Of a DNA stretch of 64,000 nt, positions 51,976 through 60,603 are shown piece by piece. The stretch comes from Bacteroidota bacterium. GTDB lineage: Bacteria > Bacteroidota > Bacteroidia > Cytophagales > Cytophagaceae. The position numbers were made by a program, and so were the translations under genes. The notes under the pieces were generated by a model. The model ran no database searches. It had not been told where the DNA came from and was given only the letters and a program-made list of their open reading frames with translations. Within the stretch, counting starts at the first letter, position 1. Each line of letters begins with the position of its first letter. The stretch covers positions 186,001 to 250,000 of the forward strand of contig JAEWYS010000018.1 of assembly GCA_023458555.1 (NCBI GenBank), written 5' to 3'.

Positions 51976-52341
51976 ATGGAAGGAAAAGAATGTCTTGAGT
52001 GCTCTGTTATTTTTTATGGAAGGAGTGACAAAAAGTTTTGTGGCGACTTATGCAGAAATGTTTATAATAATCGCTTGAAATGCGAAGAAAATCAGGCTAT
52101 AAGTCAGGTTAATCAGATTCTTCGAAAAAACAGAAAGATTCTTGCGGAGCTGTTAAATGGAAAGCAGTTCGTAATATTTCGAAAGGACAAACTGCTCTCG
52201 AAGGGGTTTAATTTTACCTACTTTACCAATACGTTTAGTACCAATCAGGGATTAATCTATTTTTACTGTTATGATCTGGGCTATTTGTATGAAGATAATG
52301 ACATGATCAAAATAATGTTAAAAAAGGAGTATGTTGGTTAG
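51976..52341 (+). CDS. Small zinc-ribbon protein of Bacteroidota
   Basis: ATG at 51976 (MEGKECLECS); the longer frame from 51889 adds 29 residues encoded by the repeat region and is unlikely. The N-terminal zinc ribbon reads CLECSVIFYGRSDKKFCGDLC (two CxxC/CxxxC pairs, given here as Cys-x2-Cys...Cys-x3-Cys), then a helix RNVYNNRLKCEENQ and a C-terminal mixed domain. 121 residues. Proteins of this pattern recur in Bacteroidota without known function; DNA binding is plausible. Confidence 0.75.
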   Translation: MEGKECLECSVIFYGRSDKKFCGDLCRNVYNNRLKCEENQAISQVNQILRKNRKILAELLNGKQFVIFRKDKLLSKGFNFTYFTNTFSTNQGLIYFYCYDLGYLYEDNDMIKIMLKKEYVG

Positions 52342-52641
52342 CTTCGGAAAGGTATTATCAGTTTTGCGTATCTAATTTTCTGTCGAATCTTTTTGCTTAG
52401 ATATGTACAATAATCAATCAAAGTGTGTTTCCCGGTATTTTATTGATATACTCCTGTTGTTTGGCTCTAAAAATAGCTATACAAGTTAGATGAATGTTTT
52501 GTTTGTAAATAATGCTTATAAAAATATTTAGCCGGATATACTAGTCAATCATGGAAATAGTTATATTTAGTGAAAATATAAACATTCATTACAATTTCCA
52601 GTATTAAGGCAAAACGTTTATTTACTTTTTAGAGTTAAATA
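52342..52641. other. 300-base intergenic region, no gene seen
   Basis: AT-rich, stop codons in all frames. The only structure noticed is an 8-bp inverted repeat TTATATTT/AAATATAA at 52561-52581, 60 bases before the SET gene, too AT-rich to be convincing. Confidence 0.6.
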
Positions 52642-53241
52642 ATGATACATCCCGATTTAGAATTACGGTTTATCAATGATTCCATAGGATATGGAGTCTT
52701 TGCAAAGAGATTTATTCCTGCAGGTACAATTACGTATGTGAAGGATTCTCTGGAAATTGAGATTACGCCGGAAGACTTTTTCCGGCACTCTCCGGCTATG
52801 CAGGCGGTTATTGACAAATACTCATATAAGGATGAGCGGGGAGTCAAAATCGTGAGTTGGGATATTGCCAAGTTTGTTAATCATAGTTGTAGTTGTAATA
52901 CTATGAGTACAGGCTATGGTTTTGAAATCGCCATCAGGGATATTCTTCCGGATGAAGAAGTAACGGATGAATATGGACTCTTTAATATTGAAGAGGATAT
53001 GGTTCTTGATTGCAAGGATGAACATTGCAGAAAGTTTGTCCGTAAAGACGATATTGACAGATTTCATGTGGAGTGGGATCGTAAGATTCAGAAAATCCTG
53101 CCCCGTTTGTTTGTGGAGCATCAGCCTCTGATGCCATTCCTGGATGAAAAGACCAGAGAAATGCTGACAGCTTATTTGGAAAACCCTTCTGAATACCGGT
53201 CAGTACTGCATCTGAAATATATTCCGGTTACCGTTTCGTAA
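52642..53241 (+). CDS. SET-domain protein lysine methyltransferase
   Basis: 199 residues. SET motifs are visible: IGYGVFAKRFIPAGT (residues 15-29, SAM-binding GxG), KFVNHSCSCNT (NHSC, 80-83), and DEEVTDEYG with the catalytic Tyr111, where GEELTxDY is usual. A post-SET-like Cys pair is present (Cys124, Cys129), with Cys83/Cys85 able to form a zinc site. Bacterial SET proteins methylate ribosomal or DNA-bound proteins or, in pathogens, host histones; the substrate here is unknown. Terminates shared with the cellulase gene. Confidence 0.9.
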   Translation: MIHPDLELRFINDSIGYGVFAKRFIPAGTITYVKDSLEIEITPEDFFRHSPAMQAVIDKYSYKDERGVKIVSWDIAKFVNHSCSCNTMSTGYGFEIAIRDILPDEEVTDEYGLFNIEEDMVLDCKDEHCRKFVRKDDIDRFHVEWDRKIQKILPRLFVEHQPLMPFLDEKTREMLTAYLENPSEYRSVLHLKYIPVTVS

Positions 53242-53267
53242 AACCTCCGAAAAATAGCAAGCATTAA

Positions 53268-53293
53268 AAAGGGCAGCCACATGGCTGCCCTTT
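53268..53293. terminator. Bidirectional terminator between SET and GH9 genes
   Basis: AAAGGGCAGCCA pairs with TGGCTGCCCTTT (53268-53279, 53282-53293) with A and T runs on the sides; the loop in practice uses the closing CCA/TGG bases. Confidence 0.85.
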
Positions 53294-53310
53294 CCCTTTT
53301 TTCTGAAATA

Positions 53311-56280
53311 TTATTGCTTTACGATATTCGTCCTTTCAATAATCTGTTCATTCTGATAGTAAATCAGATGATAAAGACCAGAAGGAAGCTGACTTCCGAA
53401 TGAACTAACTTTTGCAGGAAAAAACTCATCGATAAGTATTCCCAATTCATTATAGATTCGTACTTTATCCGTCGTATTGGCTTTGTCATACCGGAAATGA
53501 AAATCTCCTGACGAAGGATTCGGGTAAACGACCAGCTTGTACGAATTTGCCGGAGTATCCCAGATAGAAGTGACAGGAGAGCAATTTGGATCACCGGAAT
53601 CAATGGATACTACAACAGGTGTTCTCTCACAACCCGATCCTGACTGAATCTGCATATCAAATATGGCAGGGAAAGAGCTTGGTCTGTCCGTTCTGGTATC
53701 GTTGGTAATGGTAATAATACCTTCAACTCCGTACTGGGCATAATTGGCTCCGGATTCGAACCATACCAGCTGATTGCCACCGGAAGGCTGCAGAATATAC
53801 TCTCCGGGTTCGGATACTACGACAGGTTCCTCAAATAGTAAAACATATGGTCTAAAAGGGGCATTTGTCTGTGTTCCCTGACATGCCACCTGCTGAGTAG
53901 AGTATGTGCCGGCGGGACTTCCGTTTTTTGTTAATGTAAAGTTTACAATAACCTGATCATTAGGGTCGCATGAATATATAAATGGCATAACTGTCAAACC
54001 AGTGATGTTAAATGCTTTCTGAGCTGTAAAAGCAATACCTATCGTACCCTGATTGCTTGGAGAAGACAGGGTATGTCCGGAGGTAGAAGGTCCTGCGGTA
54101 ACACTTATTGAGCCTCCATCCTGTACATAGAAAACAGATGAACTGTTAACTACTGGTTGGTATACATTACCGGTTGCCAGTACTGTCGAGCTGCCAGAGC
54201 TGCTGTACCATTCATAGGGTCCACCATTGTCCAGAACGGTTAGGGTTGCTGCGCCGGGTTCACAGAGGACAGTGTGTTCAACATTTACCAGGCGATCTGT
54301 GCTTACGGTAACTTCATCCGTTTTAGAAGGACAGCCTGATGCGCTGATAGTCAAAGCGTATGTTCCGCCTTTGTATACAGTGTATGAGTTGCCGGTAGCA
54401 CCTGAGATAATTTCACCATTTCGTTTCCATTCAAACGTAATTCCCTGACCGGTAATGTCTGCCTTGAGTGTTGCAGAGGAAGGATTGCATAGCTCAATGT
54501 CATTCCCCAGATCAACATCCGGTAAAACACCAAGAACATTTATGCTTGACTGAGTGCTCCATTCACCGAGAGAGTCAAGGATGCAGGTATATTTTCCCGC
54601 ACTTGTTACGGTAATTTTGTTTCTGGAATTGGATGCGGCGAACAAAACATTATCATCTTTCAGCCAGGTAAACGTTTTTACTCCGTCTGTCGGGATCTTT
54701 GAGTCAAGTTCTATACCCGTAGTACCGCAGATAGACGCATCGGGACCGAGATCGGGAGTGGCGTTGCCAAACTTATTCGTATCTACAGGTGACAGTTTGG
54801 AACGGATATACGCGATAGCGCCTACAAGACAGGCGTTATAATCAATGCCGCCTTCGGTGTGCTGATAATTGTTTACATTATCCTGATATGTATCAGGATT
54901 ACGAGAACCACCTGCCATAAATCCAAATTGCTTATTTTTGGCCGGTATTTGCATGGAGTTCTTTTCGCTATCGCCGGGATTATCATCCCGAAGAAAGACA
55001 TTTCGATGATGAGGGGCCTTTATTGATTGATTACCAAAGCCTACTATAAAGGAAAGACTCCGGGAATTCTTGCCAAGTATATAGTCGATATTATCATAGA
55101 TAAATTTATGAACGGTATTGTCCGTGCCGTTCAGCTTTTGCCACAAGGCAACATGAAAAGCGGTATTGGCATTATAACGTAAAGGTCCCCATCCAGCGCT
55201 CCCCCCATTATACTGGCCATCAGCCTGAGTACGTGCTAAAATGTTGCTGATGCACTGATTGTATACTGTTTCCGCATTCGATTTGCCCAAAAGAGCAAGA
55301 TTATAAATTGCGATTTCACCATTGTTTTCATAGTCAACCCATTCACTTTTCCCATATATATCAGTTCCTTGGCCTGGCTGTGCAGAGATAGAAAAGCTCA
55401 ATGCTTCGGTCTTATATGATTCAGTGCCGGTTGCCCAATATAGTTCAGCACACATTGTAGCATAATCATCTTTCCAGTTATCATTTGCAGAGTAGAATCC
55501 GTGATCTCCGGTACCGGCTACACCCGGATGAGCTTTTGCATAATCATAGGCATAACGGGCGTGCTGTAAGCACAGATCAGCATATGCCGGGTCGTATTTA
55601 CGATACATCCTTGACATCAGAGCCAGGGTAGCGCCACAGAATGATGCCATTGAGGCATCGTTTGGATTTTTATACACTTCTCTGGGCTGCCCGCCATCGC
55701 TTTTAGGCAGGGTCTGCATCATAACCGCAGTAACCCACTTTTGATGGTCCGGCCCGCCTTGGCCTATCTGATAATAAAACGTATTGGAATTGCGGGTACA
55801 TTTTATAAAGAAGTCTGTTGCATGCTTTACCTCATCCAGTATGTCAGGAATTCCATTTGGTGAATGACTATTATCTTCCCAGTGCCATTTGCCGCTGGTT
55901 TTGTATCCGGTATATTCATAATCATAATAATCGTCATACCCCTGAGGAAACTCCGCGAAGCCTTTTAATAGCATATAGGCAGAGTAAAATTCCGTTTGTC
56001 CGAATTTTACATGATCTCCGCAATCGTGCCAGCCACCGGAAAGGTCATAACCATTATCATTGTCGTTGATGAAGGCTGTACCCCGATATTGAGCCGGCAC
56101 ACCGTTGGGAAGGTGGTTGTGCAAAAGCCAGTTGTGTTCACCTGAGCGCTGTCCTCCATAAAATCTTGTGGTCATCCATAGCGCTTTTTCATAATCCCCG
56201 GCTGAAAAATACTGGGCCCATACAGGGGAACAAAACAGGCTGACTAGTAAAGTAATACTTAACGTAAATCTGCGATTCAT
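53311..56280 (-). CDS. GH9 endoglucanase (cellulase) with T9SS sorting domain
   Basis: Signal peptide (1-23) then a GH9 catalytic domain to about residue 495: GGWHDCGDHVKFGQTEF with base Asp86/Asp89, GIPDILDE, APHHRNVFLRDD with the substrate-binding His/Arg (424-426), and QDNVNNYQHTEGGIDYNA with the acid Glu476. Next come Ig-like segments from about 510 to 770 (DLGPDASICGT, DVDLGNDIELCNPSSATL) and a beta domain. The C-terminus is a type A sorting domain: YPNPSSGDFHFRYD, NELGILIDEF, LPSGLYHLIYY, ending TNIVKQ. So a 989-residue cellulase exported by the type IX system. No carbohydrate-binding module or PUL-type SusC/D is seen nearby; it stands alone. Confidence 0.95.
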   Translation of the reverse strand: MNRRFTLSITLLVSLFCSPVWAQYFSAGDYEKALWMTTRFYGGQRSGEHNWLLHNHLPNGVPAQYRGTAFINDNDNGYDLSGGWHDCGDHVKFGQTEFYSAYMLLKGFAEFPQGYDDYYDYEYTGYKTSGKWHWEDNSHSPNGIPDILDEVKHATDFFIKCTRNSNTFYYQIGQGGPDHQKWVTAVMMQTLPKSDGGQPREVYKNPNDASMASFCGATLALMSRMYRKYDPAYADLCLQHARYAYDYAKAHPGVAGTGDHGFYSANDNWKDDYATMCAELYWATGTESYKTEALSFSISAQPGQGTDIYGKSEWVDYENNGEIAIYNLALLGKSNAETVYNQCISNILARTQADGQYNGGSAGWGPLRYNANTAFHVALWQKLNGTDNTVHKFIYDNIDYILGKNSRSLSFIVGFGNQSIKAPHHRNVFLRDDNPGDSEKNSMQIPAKNKQFGFMAGGSRNPDTYQDNVNNYQHTEGGIDYNACLVGAIAYIRSKLSPVDTNKFGNATPDLGPDASICGTTGIELDSKIPTDGVKTFTWLKDDNVLFAASNSRNKITVTSAGKYTCILDSLGEWSTQSSINVLGVLPDVDLGNDIELCNPSSATLKADITGQGITFEWKRNGEIISGATGNSYTVYKGGTYALTISASGCPSKTDEVTVSTDRLVNVEHTVLCEPGAATLTVLDNGGPYEWYSSSGSSTVLATGNVYQPVVNSSSVFYVQDGGSISVTAGPSTSGHTLSSPSNQGTIGIAFTAQKAFNITGLTVMPFIYSCDPNDQVIVNFTLTKNGSPAGTYSTQQVACQGTQTNAPFRPYVLLFEEPVVVSEPGEYILQPSGGNQLVWFESGANYAQYGVEGIITITNDTRTDRPSSFPAIFDMQIQSGSGCERTPVVVSIDSGDPNCSPVTSIWDTPANSYKLVVYPNPSSGDFHFRYDKANTTDKVRIYNELGILIDEFFPAKVSSFGSQLPSGLYHLIYYQNEQIIERTNIVKQ

Positions 56281-56598
56281 TTAGTCAAAAATTTATACGA
56301 TTTCTGTGATTAATACTGTATAATGCTATTAAGAAACCTGAAAATATAATTTTTATTACTTTTTTTTGGATCAATAAGTAGTAAAAACTTACAGTACAAT
56401 TATGTTTTAGATTTCTGGGAAAAAATGACTTTTAAACTTTTATTTCTGGTCCAAACCGGAAGATTTTAGTTAATTTTCCGGTTTGGACCGGGTAATCACA
56501 GGCAGTTTTGTATATATGTCTGAAGCTGCGAAAACCAGGAACAATGAGGAGAGGGAAAGGTTTTATAGAGTAAGTTTTAGCCAGGAAAAAATATCCGG
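56281..56598. other. Divergent intergenic region with 14-bp inverted repeat (56448-56489)
   Basis: 318 bases between the starts of the cellulase and START genes, without an ORF. It contains GGTCCAAACCGGAA (56448-56461) and its exact reverse complement at 56476-56489, separated by 14 A/T-rich bases. No T-run follows, so it looks more like an operator than a terminator. No other feature was seen. Confidence 0.6.
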
Positions 56599-57258
56599 AT
56601 GCAAATTTTAAAATTGACTTTGTTCGTAAGTATGATTCTTTCTATGGCTGGTATGTCGGAAAAACCAGCCAGTAATGCATGGGCGCTGAAGAAAGAAAAA
56701 GATGGTATAAAAGTTTTTGTCCGGAACAGAAAAGGATCATCACTCAGGGATATCAGGGTAACATGCACATTGAAATCAACATTGGGAGGGATTGTGCATA
56801 TTCTTACATCCAAAGATGAATATAAGGAATGGATTTATGCCTGTAGTGAATCCTATCTGATAAAGGATGACGGGGTTTTTGAGAGTTATCATTATCAGGT
56901 AACTGATGCTCCCTGGCCAGTCGAAGACAGGGATCTGGTCTTGCATTCAGTGGTGAAGCAAAACAAGACAACCAGACAGGTTGAAATTGTAGTAAAGAAT
57001 GTAACAGATATTTTGCCGGATTATAGCGGCAAAGTACGTGTTCCTTATTATGACGCCTGTTGGAAAATCACACCTTTGGAAGAAAATGTGGTAGAAGTAG
57101 ATTACACGATCAGTCTTGATCCGGGCGGTAATGTCCCGCTTTGGGTGATAAACCTTGCTGTTTCAGAAGGACCGTTGAAAACGATGCAGAGTTTTCGGGA
57201 TCGTCTGGAAATGTATAAGGATAAAAGATTGTCAATGATTGCAGAGACAGATCAGTAA
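56599..57258 (+). CDS. START-domain lipid-binding protein
   Basis: 219 residues: signal-like hydrophobic N-terminus (ILKLTLFVSMILSMAG), then a StAR-related lipid-transfer fold with WALKKEKDGIKVFVRNRKGS at its start and LPDYSGKVRVPYYDACWKITPLEENVVEVDYTISLDPGG broken over the typical beta strands, and the C-terminal helix LKTMQSFRDRLE. Bacterial secreted START proteins may carry a hydrophobic ligand; the ligand is unknown. Next gene starts 92 bases downstream. Confidence 0.82.
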   Translation: MQILKLTLFVSMILSMAGMSEKPASNAWALKKEKDGIKVFVRNRKGSSLRDIRVTCTLKSTLGGIVHILTSKDEYKEWIYACSESYLIKDDGVFESYHYQVTDAPWPVEDRDLVLHSVVKQNKTTRQVEIVVKNVTDILPDYSGKVRVPYYDACWKITPLEENVVEVDYTISLDPGGNVPLWVINLAVSEGPLKTMQSFRDRLEMYKDKRLSMIAETDQ

Positions 57259-57350
57259 TCTTAAAAGTTAGTGTCTGATTTTTTGAAAACTTACAATGGT
57301 AAACAATTATTTTTCTTAGATTCATTTTTTGAAAGTATTATTTGATCATC

Positions 57351-57968
57351 ATGAAATTAAATTTAGCTCTTGTACTTCTTTTTTGTATTGTCAGTGCCTG
57401 GGGGCAGATACCGGCGATAACTCAGGCAGGGGATGAAGTGATTCTATATGATGATGGGACCTGGGAATATGCAGAAGTAAGTAGTGCCGATACAGTAGAG
57501 TTACCCATTAACCCTAAGAAATTTACCAGGAGCTCTGGTGGCTACCTTGTCAAAAGCGGTCGGACAAACATCGGGATCTATATTGACAAAAAATGGCAAC
57601 AGGTTAAGGGGAAAGCAGATGCAGAATATACCTTCAGGCTAAAGGATCAGGAAGCCTACGGAATTCTGATAACAGAACGAATTCATGTGCCTGTGGAGCA
57701 GTTGGCTGGTCTGGCTTTTGTGAATGCACGGAATGTTGCCGGTGATGCGAAAATTGTAGAAAAAGAATACCGGTTTGTAAATGACAAACAAGTGATTTAT
57801 ATGAGAATGAATGCCAGAATTCAGGGGATTGATTTTGTTTATCTCGGGTATTATTACTCTGATGAAAGCGGTTCAACCCAATTGCTTATGTATACGGGAC
57901 AGAGCCTGTTTAACGAATACCGGAGTAAGATGGAAGAATTTATGAATGGTTTCGTTGTCAATCCATGA
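57351..57968 (+). CDS. Hypothetical secreted protein
   Basis: Starts at the ATG 57351 (a TTG at 57342 is an alternative). Signal peptide MKLNLALVLLFCIVSAWGQ, then a mature part with a short DGTWEY motif (DDGTWEYAEVSS) common in Bacteroidota envelope proteins that begin EVILYDDGTWEY. The rest (about 150 residues) is beta-rich without known domain; no lipobox. Probably periplasmic. Same direction as the START gene. Confidence 0.75.
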   Translation: MKLNLALVLLFCIVSAWGQIPAITQAGDEVILYDDGTWEYAEVSSADTVELPINPKKFTRSSGGYLVKSGRTNIGIYIDKKWQQVKGKADAEYTFRLKDQEAYGILITERIHVPVEQLAGLAFVNARNVAGDAKIVEKEYRFVNDKQVIYMRMNARIQGIDFVYLGYYYSDESGSTQLLMYTGQSLFNEYRSKMEEFMNGFVVNP

Positions 57969-58132
57969 CCTGAAACTACTTTAATATCCTATGATTTTAC
58001 CTGCAAAGCGGGGCTTGGGAAAGGATATAAGCAATTCATATATAGATGATTTTATTCGTTATTTGTTACTATTCCGTCTAAGTTTTAAATTAAGGGCGGA
58101 AAATTAAAAAAATCAGAAACTGTATTACTACA

Positions 58133-58843
58133 ATGGGAAGAGCATTTGAGTTTAGAAAAGCCAGGAAAATGAAGCGTTGGGGGCATATGGCAAAGACATT
58201 TACCCGCATAGGAAAGGATATTGTGATTGCTGTAAAAGCAGGTGGTCCTGACCCTGTCACCAATGCAAGACTCAGAGCTATTATTCAGAATGCGAAGGCG
58301 GCCAACATGCCCAAAGACAATGTGGAGCGGGCGATAAAGAAGGCATCTTCCAAAGAGCAGGAAGATTACAAGGAAGTAGTATATGAAGGCTATGGCCCGC
58401 ATGGTATCGCTATTGTAGTTGAGACAGCAACAGACAACCCTACAAGAACAGTAGCCAATGTGAGAAGTTACTTTACTCGCTCAGGCGGAAGTCTTGGTAC
58501 TTCGGGATCTCTTGATTTCCTCTTTGAAAGAAAGTGTATATTTAAGGTTCGTAAGAAAGATGATATTGATGTGGAGGAACTGGAACTGGAGCTGATTGAT
58601 TTCGGGGCTGAGGAGGTTGGAGTTCTGGAGGATGAAGTAATCATATATGGAGATTTTGAGGCATTTGGTAAAATTCAGCAATATCTTGAAGATAACTCCT
58701 TTGAGGTGATTAGTAGTGATTTTGAGCGTATTCCTATGGATACAAAAGAATTATCTCCGGAAGCAGAAGAGGAGGTTGAAAAGTTGCTGGCCAAGTTTGA
58801 GGAAGATGATGATGTTCAGAATGTGTTCCATAATATGAAATAA
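58133..58843 (+). CDS. YebC/PmpR-family protein
   Basis: 236 residues, three-domain YebC fold: MGRAFEFRKARKMKRWGHMAKTFTRIGKDI at the start, PKDNVERAIKKASSKEQEDYKEVVYEGYGPHG and TATDNPTRTVANVRSYFTRSGGSLGTSGSLDFLFERK. Family members were annotated as transcription regulators (PmpR); recent work on homologs links YebC to relieving ribosome stalls at proline-rich motifs. Single gene after a 164-base gap. Starts at an ATG with no strong ribosome-binding site. Confidence 0.95.
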   Translation: MGRAFEFRKARKMKRWGHMAKTFTRIGKDIVIAVKAGGPDPVTNARLRAIIQNAKAANMPKDNVERAIKKASSKEQEDYKEVVYEGYGPHGIAIVVETATDNPTRTVANVRSYFTRSGGSLGTSGSLDFLFERKCIFKVRKKDDIDVEELELELIDFGAEEVGVLEDEVIIYGDFEAFGKIQQYLEDNSFEVISSDFERIPMDTKELSPEAEEEVEKLLAKFEEDDDVQNVFHNMK

Positions 58844-58873
58844 AAAATATATCCTGAATCTGTTCAGAAATTT

Positions 58874-60067
58874 TTAATAGTTAAGAGTGGATTCAGGATT
58901 TTTTTCTGTGTTGTGCTCCGGCAGATGCTCTTCTTTGAATACGATTTTCAAAATCAGGGAGACAATGAGCGCTATTCCGGGTATGAATAAAAGACCCGCA
59001 TACCATTTTTTAGTATCATGCCAGTATTCGCGATAAGCATAAAAACCACCATACAGATCTTTGTCATTATTTGTATATACTCTGATATATAGGGCATTTA
59101 GTCCTTTACCGTTAAATTTTGTCAAACGGACAGGCAATGTCATAGGACCATATTCGCTTTTCAATATTTTGTGGTAGGGAAAAAACAGTATCAATAATAC
59201 CATCGGAGTAATTATAAACTCGATTTTCATGAAAATCAGGTTGAAAAGATGAAAACAGATGGTAACAAAACCTATCCAGAAGAATAAGGGTAGTCGTATG
59301 GTTGACAGGAAGCTGCTTAATTGGAGTGTAAGCATCACCAGAAACATGGCGGGCCACAAATAAGGAAGAGTGAAAACCTGCACGGTAAAACTATCTAGTG
59401 GAATGTCCCAGCTCATATGTCCGACAATAGAGTTGTATAAAGATGCATTTGAGTTCAGCCAGCTTATTCCCGTCGGTGAAAAGGTAAATTTTGCTACCAG
59501 CCCCGATACCTTCCAAAGACCTGCCATGGAATACGATGCCATAAAGCCGACATAAGCCCATTGTACACTTATTGCAGTTTCCTCGTCGGGACCAGGTTTT
59601 TTAACCGGATTCCGGACCGGAACAAAAATGGTGAAAAAATGTACCAGCACAAACAGATGCCCCACGTGGCTGAAAAATCCATAATTCCAGTTAAGGCTGT
59701 TCAGGTATAAAATGCAAAAGAAAAGAATTAATCTTACCGGCACATTCTGTCTTTTTGTAAAACATAAAGTGTTGGATATGAGAGTTAATATGATAATTGT
59801 CGCAAATATTGATAATGAGGGAAACTCCGGCATGAATGTTCTGCCAAACCAGTTCATGGGAGTAAAGAGTATAGTGGGACGGTCACTTAATACCAGATAC
59901 AAGCATGTCTGATAGATCAGCCAGCCATAGGTGAAAAAGCGAAGCATCTTATCAGCGTAGTGATATTGAAAATGCAGAAAAGCATTTCTGTTATGTATAT
60001 AGGTTGAGGAACGTTCGGAGCGGAGTTTGAAGACACTATGGTATTTTTGTAACAAGTATTGTGTCAT
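58874..60067 (-). CDS. HTTM-like multi-pass membrane protein
   Basis: 397 residues, about 9-10 hydrophobic helices, with HTTM/vitamin K-dependent carboxylase-like segments: SMAGLWKVSGLVAKF (a lysine, Lys186, at the position of the conserved Lys of the related family), and FHLFNLIFMKIEFIITPMVLLILFFP, which is the last-helix pattern of the family. The C-terminus ends in a hydrophilic acidic tail. Its first codons overlap the end of the 142-residue gene by 32 bases. It is distinctly more diverged than the HTTM gene at 60.6 kb. Confidence 0.7.
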   Translation of the reverse strand: MTQYLLQKYHSVFKLRSERSSTYIHNRNAFLHFQYHYADKMLRFFTYGWLIYQTCLYLVLSDRPTILFTPMNWFGRTFMPEFPSLSIFATIIILTLISNTLCFTKRQNVPVRLILFFCILYLNSLNWNYGFFSHVGHLFVLVHFFTIFVPVRNPVKKPGPDEETAISVQWAYVGFMASYSMAGLWKVSGLVAKFTFSPTGISWLNSNASLYNSIVGHMSWDIPLDSFTVQVFTLPYLWPAMFLVMLTLQLSSFLSTIRLPLFFWIGFVTICFHLFNLIFMKIEFIITPMVLLILFFPYHKILKSEYGPMTLPVRLTKFNGKGLNALYIRVYTNNDKDLYGGFYAYREYWHDTKKWYAGLLFIPGIALIVSLILKIVFKEEHLPEHNTEKNPESTLNY

Positions 60068-60464
60068 AATTGTCGGGATTTCTTAAAATGTCGAGTGGAG
60101 CATATTCTTCTTTGTATATATAGTATTCTCTGAATTCCGGGTATAAATAACGGCACAATGCCTGGAGTTTTTCTTTACCAAATAATGTATCAGAAACAAA
60201 ATAAGCCAGAGAATACATTATGTCGTCTTTGGTATACGTTGCTTTATGCTCTATAGGCAGTCTTTTTATTATTGAATCAGAATCCGGAACATAAATCCTG
60301 TATACATGATCCTGGTGGTGGCTACCATTGGGCTGGCTGAACAACTTCCAATAAAAAAAAGGATATATTTCTCCCCAGCCTCTTGCAGTTGTGATTAGTG
60401 AGGTGCACGAAAGAACAATGCTCAGAAATACCAGAGCCTTTGTTAACATACTTCTTTTAAACAT
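60036..60464 (-). CDS. Hypothetical secreted protein next to HTTM genes
   Basis: 142 residues: hydrophobic N-terminus (LTKALVFLSIVLSCTSLITTARG), signal-anchor or signal peptide, then GEIYPFFYWKLFSQPNG and an alpha/beta periplasmic part ending NYDTILVTKIP. The YPFFYWKLF motif is familiar from proteins encoded beside HTTM genes, but I know no family name. It overlaps the start of the HTTM-like gene by 32 bases, so both are expected in one transcript. Confidence 0.68.
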   Translation of the reverse strand: MFKRSMLTKALVFLSIVLSCTSLITTARGWGEIYPFFYWKLFSQPNGSHHQDHVYRIYVPDSDSIIKRLPIEHKATYTKDDIMYSLAYFVSDTLFGKEKLQALCRYLYPEFREYYIYKEEYAPLDILRNPDNYDTILVTKIP

Positions 60465-60603
60465 CGTGACTTTTTAAATCTTCCTATCGGAACCGGGTCA
60501 TTCTGCGGCAAATTTAGGAAAATACCGCATATCTGCCTTTAATATTGTATCCTGACTGAAAATTGTATCTTTACCAATGGATATGGTTGTACATAATTGA
60601 ATC

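Noticed and set aside
52561..52581. 8-bp palindrome TTATATTT/AAATATAA before the SET gene
   Set aside because: Expected by chance in DNA this rich in A and T; no second copy or link to a regulator.
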